The notes below the pieces were generated by a model that saw only the letters and a program-made list of their open reading frames with translations, was not told where the DNA came from and ran no database searches. Position numbers and translations under genes: made by a program. This document shows, one piece after another, positions 1-5,307 of a DNA stretch of 7,615 bases. The DNA comes from Candidatus Melainabacteria bacterium. GTDB lineage: Bacteria > Cyanobacteriota > Vampirovibrionia > LMEP-6097. Position 1 is the stretch's first letter. The number at the start of each line of letters is the position of its first letter. The stretch spans positions 10,823 to 18,437 of the forward strand of contig JAPPOW010000195.1 in the NCBI GenBank assembly GCA_028817775.1, written 5' to 3'.

Positions 1-1
1 A

Positions 2-781
2 GTCAAACGTCAACAAGCAGGTATTGCTGATGACGCTTTTCTTGCCAAGCTTAATCAACTAATAGAAAAATATCCTGCTGATATAGGTAAACAGGAACGA
101 GGAGAGAAAGAAAGACCTCGCTCCATTCACTTAATTGTCGCAGAAGAAAACATTCATTCAAATGAAGCTTCAGAAGCCTTTGAATATGAGAATATCACTC
201 ACCGTGATCTTGATTTTGTCGCCAAAACAGCCAACCATCATTTTGAACGCTCAACTTACGCCGTTTTGGTCAATGATACTGCAAGTAATTTGCGCCCTCC
301 TAAGTTTGATCCTGAGAAAAGAATGCAACTTAAGCTCAAAGGTGGTGAATTATTAGGGAGAGCTGCTGCCGCTGATAGTAGCATCAGTGATCAAAAGCGT
401 TCTGAATTGATGGCAGGAATCTTGGCAGCAGCAGCAGAGGAGGGGGACTATGAACCGAGTGAAGTCCAAACCATCAGATCTGAAACATTTGCACAATTAC
501 CAAGATTTAGTCACAGCGATCCTCTTGAATTAATTCGCAATACTTTCAGACCAATACTTGCTCATATACTTTATGAAAATGAACTCTACAAAGAAGAACT
601 AAACTTGGCTGATATTCCGACTTGGAGGCAAAGTCAAATTAAAAAATTGCATCAAGACAAGCAAGTCAAAGCCCCACCTGCAGTAAGGGAATTAATGGAC
701 AAGCTGGTTAATGGAGAAACGGTGCAGACCGACAAAAAATTCTTTGCCTATTTGGCAAGCCTAATCTGCTATCAAGCTTAG
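2..781 (+). CDS. Unrecognised protein, C-terminal part (5' end outside window)
   Basis: The frame is open from base 2 with no stop until TAG at 779-781, giving 259 visible residues, so the gene almost certainly begins upstream. A TTG at 266 is only an internal codon: the frame before it reads as normal protein (for example HLIVAEENIHSNEASEAF). The protein looks soluble. It is rich in Glu, Lys, Ala and Gln and has no membrane segment or signal peptide in the visible part. An Ala-rich helix-like stretch (GILAAAAEEG) lies in the middle, and the C-terminal third is rich in Lys, Gln and Leu and probably helical. I do not recognise a family and assign no function. It ends 84 bases before the DUF4258 gene, which has its own strong ribosome site, so co-transcription is possible but not shown. 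Confidence 0.75.
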   Translation, partial: VKRQQAGIADDAFLAKLNQLIEKYPADIGKQERGEKERPRSIHLIVAEENIHSNEASEAFEYENITHRDLDFVAKTANHHFERSTYAVLVNDTASNLRPPKFDPEKRMQLKLKGGELLGRAAAADSSISDQKRSELMAGILAAAAEEGDYEPSEVQTIRSETFAQLPRFSHSDPLELIRNTFRPILAHILYENELYKEELNLADIPTWRQSQIKKLHQDKQVKAPPAVRELMDKLVNGETVQTDKKFFAYLASLICYQA

Positions 782-865
782 CTAAATTTAACCATGTGGT
801 AGACACCTAATTTCATCTATTCAGCTTGAATTTTAGCTAATATTCATCTCAAAGGAGGTATCCAG

Positions 866-1126
866 ATGTGTAATTATGAATACACTGAACATGCCAGAAT
901 ACGGCTTCAAAAGCGTGGCATCAAAACTCACTGGGTAGAAGCAAGCCTTGAAAAACCTGATGAAATGCTATATTTAGAAGGAACTGAGCTCGTGCACTTC
1001 ATCAAAAGAATCCATGATTTCAACTCTAGGTTCTTGAGAGTGATAGCCAATATTAAGACGAAGAAGATCATAACCGCCTATTTTGACAGAAGCTTGAGGA
1101 GAAAATATGAAAATCAAAATCGATAA
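866..1126 (+). CDS. DUF4258-type small protein, putative toxin of a TA-like pair
   Basis: This 86-residue basic protein starts at an ATG preceded by a strong Shine-Dalgarno AAGGAGGT at 852-859, six bases from the start. Its pattern fits the DUF4258 family: an N-terminal 'YTEHARIRLQKRGI' segment (residues 6-19), a central 'VEASLEKPDE' segment, and a C-terminal beta-rich half ending in 'KIITAYFDRSLRRKY'. Small proteins of this type resemble RelE/BrnT-like folds and are often encoded next to a DUF2283 gene, as here. A toxin role, perhaps RNA cleavage, is an inference from that context; I see no proven catalytic triad. The last 20 bases overlap the start of the DUF2283 gene, which implies translational coupling. 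The family call is from motif memory and the gene itself is secure. Confidence 0.8.
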   Translation: MCNYEYTEHARIRLQKRGIKTHWVEASLEKPDEMLYLEGTELVHFIKRIHDFNSRFLRVIANIKTKKIITAYFDRSLRRKYENQNR

Positions 1127-1310
1127 TGAAAGTGATGCAATGTATATTAGCTTTGTTGAAGATGCCGAAGTAATCGAGTCTGAAGAGATCAAGCCAGGTT
1201 TAATAGTTGACTACAATAAGGAAGAGAAAATTGTAGGGATCGAACTCGTAGGCATACGTGAGAAAATGCCCGAGTTGGATCTTAAAAATATTTCCTTAGA
1301 AACTAATTAA
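1107..1310 (+). CDS. DUF2283-type small protein, putative antitoxin partner
   Basis: This 67-residue acidic protein has the DUF2283 pattern: an N-terminal 'MKIKIDNESDAMYISF' strand segment, a middle 'EIKPGLIVDYNKEEKIVGIE' segment, and a short variable tail. The family is typically 60-70 residues, so it appears complete. Its ATG lies inside the end of the DUF4258 gene in another frame, with GAGGAG at 1096-1101 five bases upstream as ribosome site. The basic upstream protein paired with this acidic downstream one fits a complex-forming toxin-antitoxin-like pair, with this as the neutralising partner. That role is inference, since DUF2283 proteins are mostly uncharacterised. It ends 32 bases before the convergent enolase stop. 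No convincing plus-strand terminator follows: a run of six T at 1317-1322 has no good stem directly before it. Confidence 0.8.
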   Translation: MKIKIDNESDAMYISFVEDAEVIESEEIKPGLIVDYNKEEKIVGIELVGIREKMPELDLKNISLETN

Positions 1311-1324
1311 CCGGTCTTTTTTAT

Positions 1325-1362
1325 GAGCTGTTCTTACGAAAGCTAGGCTTTCGTGACAGCTC
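1325..1362. other. Two-tier hairpin spanning the enolase stop codon
   Basis: The outer arms GAGCTGT (1325-1331) and ACAGCTC (1356-1362) pair. Inside them CGAAAGC (1337-1343) pairs with GCTTTCG (1347-1353) around a three-base loop. The enolase TAG (1343-1345) is in the loop of the inner stem. On neither strand is the hairpin followed by a T tract, so it is not a standard intrinsic terminator. It may stabilise the eno 3' end or impede convergent transcription; the function is unknown. Confidence 0.55.
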
Positions 1363-2656
1363 TGTTAGTACCGCCACGCAAGTTGTTAAACGCAGCCATA
1401 CCAGGATACTGAGCTTGAGGACCTAACTCCTCTTCAATACGCAATAATTGATTATACTTAGCCACACGATCACTACGGCAAGGCGCGCCAGTCTTGATTT
1501 GACCAGCGTTGGTTGCTACCGCTAGATCAGCAATGAAAGTATCTTCAGTCTCACCAGATCTATGTGAAATCACGGAAGTAAGTTGGTGTTTCTTAGCTAA
1601 TTCAATAGCATTGAGAGTCTCAGTAAGAGTACCAATTTGGTTTACCTTAATAAGAATACTATTTGCTGAGTTTTCCTTTATACCACGTGCCAAACGTGAA
1701 GTATTGGTCACGAACAAATCATCACCAACCAACTGAACTTTAGAACCAAGACGCTTGGTTGCTTCATTCCAAGTATCCCAATCATCTTCAGCAAAACCAT
1801 CTTCAATTGAAATAATTGGATATTTGTTGATCCAATCTTCATAGAAATCAATCATCTCAGAACCACTGAGCTTACGTCCTTCCTTAGCAAGGTCATACTT
1901 ACCATCAATAAATAATTCTGTTGAAGCAGCATCAATTGCTAGCATCAGATCACTACCAGCCTTGAGACCAGCTTGCTCCACAGCTTCTAAGATCACCTCT
2001 ATCGCTTGCTCATTGGCTTTGAGACTAGGGGCAAAGCCACCCTCATCACCGATACTTGTTGAGTGACCAGCTTTCTTCAATACTGATTTAAGTGAGTGGT
2101 AAACCTCAGTACCCATTCTCAAAGCTTCAGAGAAACTCTTAGCTCCAACTGGCATCACCATAAATTCTTGCAAGTCAACAGAGTCAAGCGCATGCTTGCC
2201 ACCATTGAGGATATTCAACATTGGTACTGGCAAAGTGCGAGCGTTAGGACCACCAAGATAGCTATACAAAGAAAGTCCTGAAGACTGAGCTGCCGCCACC
2301 GCTGCTGCCAAACTTACTCCAAGAATCGCATTAGCTCCAAGATTAGATTTATTGTCAGTACCATCAAGACTAATCAATAGATTGTCCAACTCTGCTTGCT
2401 GGGAAGCATCCAAACCAAGGATATTTTCAGCGATCACTTCATTGATATTCTCAACGGCTTTGAGCACTCCCTTGCCAAGATAGCGTGATTTATCACCATC
2501 TCTCAGCTCACAGGCTTCAAAAGCACCAGTACTAGCACCACTAGGTACTGCTGCTCTTCCAAAGGAACCATCCGATAAATAAATCTCGGTTTCGACAGTT
2601 GGATTGCCTCGGCTATCCAAAATCTCTCTTGCTAAAACTGCTTCTATCATACTCAT
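1343..2656 (-). CDS. eno: Enolase (phosphopyruvate hydratase)
   Basis: Enolase interconverts 2-phosphoglycerate and phosphoenolpyruvate in glycolysis and gluconeogenesis, in the cytosol, using Mg2+. The 437 residues match the usual length of about 430. The N-terminal domain opens with the typical 'AREILDSRGNPTVE' and contains the mobile loop 'PSGASTGAFEACELRDG' (38-54). The barrel domain carries the expected residues: His155 and Glu164 in the HALDSVDLQEF segment, Glu205 (GDEGGF), metal ligands Asp242, Glu285 (SIEDG) and Asp312 (GDDLF), Lys337 in the signature 'LIKVNQIGTLTET', His365 (SHRSGETED) and Lys388 (IKTGAP). All key residues are present, so it should be active. The first ATG was taken; a second ATG two codons in is equally possible, as the ribosome site is weak (an AGG nine bases upstream). 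It is a monocistronic housekeeping gene, convergent with the TA-like pair and divergent from the flagellin genes. Confidence 0.98.
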   Translation of the reverse strand: MSMIEAVLAREILDSRGNPTVETEIYLSDGSFGRAAVPSGASTGAFEACELRDGDKSRYLGKGVLKAVENINEVIAENILGLDASQQAELDNLLISLDGTDNKSNLGANAILGVSLAAAVAAAQSSGLSLYSYLGGPNARTLPVPMLNILNGGKHALDSVDLQEFMVMPVGAKSFSEALRMGTEVYHSLKSVLKKAGHSTSIGDEGGFAPSLKANEQAIEVILEAVEQAGLKAGSDLMLAIDAASTELFIDGKYDLAKEGRKLSGSEMIDFYEDWINKYPIISIEDGFAEDDWDTWNEATKRLGSKVQLVGDDLFVTNTSRLARGIKENSANSILIKVNQIGTLTETLNAIELAKKHQLTSVISHRSGETEDTFIADLAVATNAGQIKTGAPCRSDRVAKYNQLLRIEEELGPQAQYPGMAAFNNLRGGTNRAVTKA

Positions 2657-2672
2657 AGTCTATACCTGGGCA

Positions 2673-2678
2673 ATTATA
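2673..2678 (-). promoter_or_regulatory. Probable -10 box of the enolase promoter
   Basis: Read on the minus strand, a perfect TATAAT lies 16 bases before the enolase ATG. Transcription would start about ten bases before the ATG, giving a very short leader. This agrees with the weak Shine-Dalgarno site. No good -35 hexamer is seen at 16-18 bases (CCTTTT is the sequence at 17), so the call rests on the -10 box and its position. Confidence 0.5.
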
Positions 2679-2736
2679 GCGCTCATATATAGCCCAAAAG
2701 GGTTAGAGAGCAAGAAAATTTCATTAATTTAGGCCA

Positions 2737-2763
2737 CTCAGATAATCCCTCAAGCTCCGATAA
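2737..2763 (+). promoter_or_regulatory. Sigma-28 (FliA/SigD)-like promoter of flagellin 1
   Basis: The -10 element TCCGATAA (2756-2763) matches the sigma-28 consensus GCCGATAA at seven of eight positions. The 8-base -35 region CTCAGATA (2737-2744) is exactly 11 bases upstream, the classic spacing, but matches TAAAGTTT at only three of eight. A gap-free 27-base copy with 20 identical bases precedes flagellin 2 (3996-4022), which supports a real promoter. The start of transcription would be near 2769, giving a leader of about 55 bases. Confidence 0.7.
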
Positions 2764-2776
2764 ACATAGACGTCAA

Positions 2777-2805
2777 CTGCAGGAGCGCAGGAGGACTCGC
2801 TGCAG
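2777..2805 (+). promoter_or_regulatory. Flagellin 1 leader hairpin exposing a second SD-like / GGA site
   Basis: CTGCAG plus GAG (2777-2785) pairs with CTC plus CTGCAG (2796-2805), with one bulged G. The ten-base loop contains AGGAGGA (2789-2795), a stronger Shine-Dalgarno match than the site actually next to the ATG (AAGGAAA, 2813-2819). It lies about 30 bases upstream of the start and has no start codon at a suitable distance. Loop-displayed GGA is the typical target of CsrA, which represses flagellin (hag) in Bacillus subtilis. CsrA control or a ribosome standby role here is inference. Confidence 0.5.
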
Positions 2806-2824
2806 AAACGAAAAGGAAAGAACA

Positions 2825-3778
2825 ATGCAACTCACTGTCAATACAAATACTCAAAGTCTATTCGCTCAAAGAGCTTTGAGATTCAACACAGGTAATTTAC
2901 AAAGTAATATCGAACACCTGTCAACCGGTTATAGAATTAATAGAGCAGCCGATGATGCTGCTGGCTTATCAATCGCCAACAAATTATCAACAAGAATCCG
3001 CGGATTGGAGATGTCACTCAAGAACGCCGCCGATGGTATTTCACTGATTCAAACAATGGAAGGTGGACTTGGAGTAATCCAAGAAAACTTACAGAGAATT
3101 AGAGAACTGGTCGTACAAGGTGTCAACGGTACCAATGGTACTGAAGAAAAAGACGCACTGCAAAGAGAGATCAATGAACGCGTCAAGATCATTGATGATA
3201 TTGCTCAAGCAACTAAGTTCAATGGAATATCACTAATATATGATAACGATGCAACTACTGCAAATATTACCTTACAAACAGGTGCTGATGATGGTGAACA
3301 AACAGTAATAACACTAGCAGCTGGTAATAATGGCGGAGGCTCAAATAGTGGTATTGAAATTGATATTACAGAGCAGGCTACAGGTACAAGCAGTGATGAT
3401 GGTCACTTGGTTGAAGGTACAACAACAAACTTTGCGTTAGATAGACTGCAAATCAGTGGAGCTACAGTTAATTCATATAACTACGCGACTCACTCAAGTA
3501 ATATTGCAGCTACCGTAGCTAATGTTGATCAGATGATTAACAATATTTCGAGAATGAGATCCTATGTTGGTGCTACTCAAAACGCATTACAATCCAAAGT
3601 TGAATACATGGATATTGCAAGAGAAAATGCACTATCAGCAAGATCAAGAATTCAGGATGTTGACGTTGCAGCAGAGAGCAGTATTTTGATTAAGAATCAA
3701 ATCCTGCAACAAACAGCAGCAGCCATGTTAGCCCAAGCAAACACTGCACCGCAGATTGCATTGCAGTTGCTGGGATAA
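2825..3778 (+). CDS. fliC: Flagellin (copy 1)
   Basis: This is the filament subunit, exported through the flagellar type III apparatus without a cleaved signal peptide and polymerised at the filament tip. The 317 residues show the standard plan. N-terminal D0/D1 helices (about 1-140) begin 'MQLTVNTNTQSLFAQRAL' and include 'STGYRINRAADDAAGLSIA'. A short variable region rich in Gly, Asn, Thr and Asp follows (about 141-225). C-terminal D1/D0 helices include 'ISRMRSYVGATQNAL' and the ending 'ILQQTAAAMLAQANTAPQ'. There is little room for D2/D3 domains. The TLR5-type patch LQRIREL (89-95) and the downstream Glu115 are kept. The ribosome site is AAGGAAA at 2813-2819. The gene has its own sigma-28-like promoter and its own terminator, so it is probably monocistronic. 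A second copy lies downstream; hag or flaA would be equally valid names. Confidence 0.97.
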   Translation: MQLTVNTNTQSLFAQRALRFNTGNLQSNIEHLSTGYRINRAADDAAGLSIANKLSTRIRGLEMSLKNAADGISLIQTMEGGLGVIQENLQRIRELVVQGVNGTNGTEEKDALQREINERVKIIDDIAQATKFNGISLIYDNDATTANITLQTGADDGEQTVITLAAGNNGGGSNSGIEIDITEQATGTSSDDGHLVEGTTTNFALDRLQISGATVNSYNYATHSSNIAATVANVDQMINNISRMRSYVGATQNALQSKVEYMDIARENALSARSRIQDVDVAAESSILIKNQILQQTAAAMLAQANTAPQIALQLLG

Positions 3779-3781
3779 AAG

Positions 3782-3846
3782 TTTAGTCCCCCCACAGGAC
3801 TAAAGAGGGGAGGTACTGACTCCCCCCCCCTCACACAATGAGACCC
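3782..3846 (+). other. Conserved structured 3' UTR element of flagellin 1
   Basis: Directly after the stop codon, TTTAGTCC (3782-3789) and GGACTAAA (3797-3804) form a perfect 8-bp stem with loop CCCCACA. The GGGG at 3807-3810 could pair with the loop CCCC as a pseudoknot, or GGGGAG with CTCCCC near 3820 as a second hairpin. The segment continues through TACTGACT and a run of nine C to ACAATGAGACCC. A closely similar element follows flagellin 2. It lies upstream of, and separate from, the terminator. Confidence 0.6.
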
Positions 3847-3847
3847 G

Positions 3848-3877
3848 AGAACTCCCCTTATGGGGAGTTCTTTTTTT
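3848..3877 (+). terminator. Rho-independent terminator of flagellin 1
   Basis: GAACTCCCC (3849-3857) and GGGGAGTTC (3862-3870) form a perfect 9-bp stem with loop TTAT, followed by seven T (3871-3877). The T tract abuts the left arm of the inverted-repeat element. Confidence 0.93.
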
Positions 3878-3977
3878 CACTTCCGGGTTGTAACGCACGT
3901 AACGTTTTCAAACTTAATAATCAATATGGCTAACTAGTATTAACAAAGCGTTACGTGCGTTACAACCCGGAAGTGAA
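3876..3977. repeat. 102-bp element with perfect 29-bp terminal inverted repeats (MITE-like)
   Basis: Arms 3876-3904 and 3949-3977 are perfect reverse complements over 29 bp; after one mismatch (a G-U wobble in RNA), three more pairs follow inward. The AT-rich 44-base centre has a further TTAATA/TATTAA pairing (3914-3919 with 3938-3943), so most of the element can fold. Each arm contains two copies of GTAACG nine bases apart (3890 and 3899 on the left). No open reading frame of note and no clear target-site duplication are seen. It could be a miniature transposon remnant or a long hairpin insulating the two flagellin units. Confidence 0.8.
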
Positions 3978-3995
3978 TATCAACCAAATGGTCTA

Positions 3996-4022
3996 CGCAG
4001 ATATCCCGTCAAAATCCGATAG
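3996..4022 (+). promoter_or_regulatory. Sigma-28 (FliA/SigD)-like promoter of flagellin 2
   Basis: The -10 element TCCGATAG (4015-4022) lies 11 bases after the -35 region CGCAGATA (3996-4003). The -10 element matches GCCGATAA at six of eight positions. The 27-base box is gap-free and 20 of 27 identical to the flagellin 1 promoter, with CAGATA and TCCGATA unchanged. The transcription start would be near 4029, about 40 bases before the ATG. It lies just beyond the inverted-repeat element, so the insertion leaves it intact. Confidence 0.68.
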
Positions 4023-4068
4023 ATAAATTAGTTCTTGCAACACGCAGGAATTCAACAAGGAGGAAGGG

Positions 4069-5028
4069 ATGCAACTGACGGTAAATACGAATACACAAAG
4101 TCTCTTTGCACAAAGAGCTTTAAGGTTCAATACGGGTAACTTACAAAGTAATATTGAACACCTATCAACAGGTTATAGAATCAATAGGGCGGCTGATGAT
4201 GCAGCAGGCTTGTCAATAGCTAATAAATTATCAACGAGGATTCGTGGTCTTGATATGGCATTGAAAAATGCAGCTGACGGAATTTCATTGATTCAAACAG
4301 TGGAAGGTGGTCTTGGAGTAATCCAGGAAAACCTACAAAGAATCAGAGAACTAGTAGTCCAAGGGGTTAACGGAACTAACGGTACTGAAGAAAAAGATGC
4401 TCTACAAAGAGAAATAAATGAACGAGTCAAAATCATTGACGATATTGCTCAAAATACCAAGTTCAATGGGGTTTCACTTATTTATGATAATGATGCAACC
4501 ACAGCAAACATAACTTTGCAGACTGGCTCAGACGATGGTGAACAAACTGTAATCACATTTGCAGCAGGCAATAACGGTGGTGGATCAAATAGTGGTATCG
4601 AAATTGACATCACGGAACAAGCCACTGGTACCAGCAGTGATGATGGTCACTTGATTGAAGGTGCAACAAATAACTTTGCACTAGATAGATTACAAATCAG
4701 CGGCGCAACTGTTGATTCCTATGGTAATGTCCAAGGAAGCCATACAGACAACATTGCAGCAACTGTTGCAGATGTTGATGCCATGATTAACGCGGTCTCA
4801 AGAATGCGATCTTATGTGGGTGCAACTCAAAACGCACTACAATCTAAGATCGAATACATGGATATTGCACGTGAAAACGCAGCGGCAGCGAGATCTCGAA
4901 TACAAGATGTCGATGTTGCCAAAGAAAGTAGTATCCTAATTAAAAACCAGATCTTACAACAGACAGCGGCAGCAATGCTCTCACAGGCTAACACAGCCCC
5001 TCAGATAGCACTGCAGCTTCTTGGTTAA
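4069..5028 (+). CDS. fliC: Flagellin (copy 2)
   Basis: This second flagellin has 319 residues and is about 91% identical to copy 1. The first 61 residues are identical; the largest change is in the variable region near residue 218, where copy 1 has 'YNYATHSSN' and this copy has 'YGNVQGSHTDN', two residues longer. Scattered changes in the C-terminal helices include LSARS to AAARS and DVAAESS to DVAKESS. The export-competent D0/D1 ends and the LQRIREL patch are intact, so both should assemble, perhaps into a mixed filament. The start is fixed by AAGGAGG at 4057-4063, five bases from the ATG and stronger than the site of copy 1. Synonymous positions differ widely from copy 1, so this is not a recent duplication. 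It has its own promoter, 3' UTR element and terminator, and ends in tandem stops TAA TAG. Confidence 0.97.
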   Translation: MQLTVNTNTQSLFAQRALRFNTGNLQSNIEHLSTGYRINRAADDAAGLSIANKLSTRIRGLDMALKNAADGISLIQTVEGGLGVIQENLQRIRELVVQGVNGTNGTEEKDALQREINERVKIIDDIAQNTKFNGVSLIYDNDATTANITLQTGSDDGEQTVITFAAGNNGGGSNSGIEIDITEQATGTSSDDGHLIEGATNNFALDRLQISGATVDSYGNVQGSHTDNIAATVADVDAMINAVSRMRSYVGATQNALQSKIEYMDIARENAAAARSRIQDVDVAKESSILIKNQILQQTAAAMLSQANTAPQIALQLLG

Positions 5029-5046
5029 TAGATATGCACATATCTA
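5029..5046. other. 18-bp perfect palindrome just after the flagellin 2 stop
   Basis: TAGATATG (5029-5036) and CATATCTA (5039-5046) are perfect reverse complements with only CA between them, so in RNA a 7-bp stem with a four-base loop is possible. It starts immediately after TAA and is absent from flagellin 1. The role is unknown: it could be an mRNA-end stabiliser or a protein binding site. Confidence 0.5.
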
Positions 5047-5053
5047 GAAAAGC

Positions 5054-5118
5054 TTTTAGTCCCCCACAGGACTAGAAAATGGGTTGATACTGACTAATAT
5101 CCCCTCCCACAATGACCC
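5054..5118 (+). other. Conserved structured 3' UTR element of flagellin 2
   Basis: This is the counterpart of the element at 3782-3846. TAGTCC (5057-5062) pairs with GGACTA (5069-5074) around the loop CCCACA, and the stem extends outward through a G-U pair. GGG at 5081-5083 could pair with the loop CCC as a pseudoknot. The element keeps GATACTGACT and ends CCCACAATGACCC. It lies upstream of the terminator and outside the coding region. Confidence 0.6.
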
Positions 5119-5124
5119 AAAAAT

Positions 5125-5153
5125 AAAAAGGCTCCCTAAAAGGGAGTCTTTTT
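5125..5153 (+). terminator. Rho-independent terminator of flagellin 2
   Basis: AAAAAGGCTCCCT (5125-5137) pairs with AGGGAGTCTTTTT (5141-5153) with a single G-U wobble and a three-base loop. The right arm ends in five T and continues ATTTAT. Confidence 0.9.
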
Positions 5154-5162
5154 ATTTATCGT

Positions 5163-5249
5163 TGTCATCCTGAGGAGCGCTTGCGTGACGTCAGGATCTC
5201 CGTATCAGGTTGGTAACGATGAGATCCTTACGCTTCGCTCAGGATGACA
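5163..5249. repeat. REP-like dispersed palindromic element
   Basis: TGTCATCCTGAG (5163-5174) is inverted perfectly as CTCAGGATGACA (5238-5249). An inner pair GGATCTC (5194-5200) and GAGATCC (5221-5227) is also inverted. The arms read like the 'GTCATCCTGAGCGAAGCG..GGATCTC' palindromic repeats that I recall from many unrelated bacterial genomes. It lies between the terminators of two convergent genes, a typical place for such elements. Copy number in this genome cannot be seen from one window. Confidence 0.7.
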
Positions 5250-5250
5250 T

Positions 5251-5281
5251 AAAAAAAGAGCCCCCAAATGGGGGGCTCTTT
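5251..5281 (-). terminator. Rho-independent terminator of the large surface-type protein gene
   Basis: AAAGAGCCCCC (5255-5265) and GGGGGCTCTTT (5271-5281) form a perfect 11-bp stem. On the minus strand the stem is followed by seven T (complement of 5251-5257). It lies 26 bases beyond the stop codon at 5308-5310. Read on the plus strand it has only a short T run, so it mainly serves the minus-strand gene. Confidence 0.92.
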
Positions 5282-5307
5282 AACATTTTGCTGTTCAGTA
5301 TTGGCTC

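Noticed and set aside
266..781. TTG at 266 as the start of a 171-residue gene.
   Set aside because: The frame is open and protein-like all the way back to base 2, so this is an internal codon of a truncated gene.
778..840. Two copies of the palindrome TTAGCTAA (778-785 and 833-840) flanking the gap before the TA-like pair, possible operators.
   Set aside because: The first overlaps the upstream stop codon, and a third copy occurs by chance inside enolase at 1593-1600, so the signal is not specific.
974..1192. Minus-strand frame of 72 residues with a hydrophobic look.
   Set aside because: It is antisense to the DUF4258 and DUF2283 genes, which have strong ribosome sites and family motifs.
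1311..1322. T run after the DUF2283 gene as an intrinsic terminator.
   Set aside because: No stable stem directly precedes the T run; the clear hairpin starts after it.
3822..3830. Run of nine C after flagellin 1 as a phase-variation tract.
   Set aside because: It is downstream of the stop codon and not in a promoter, so slippage would not switch the gene. It may be length-variable or a sequencing uncertainty.
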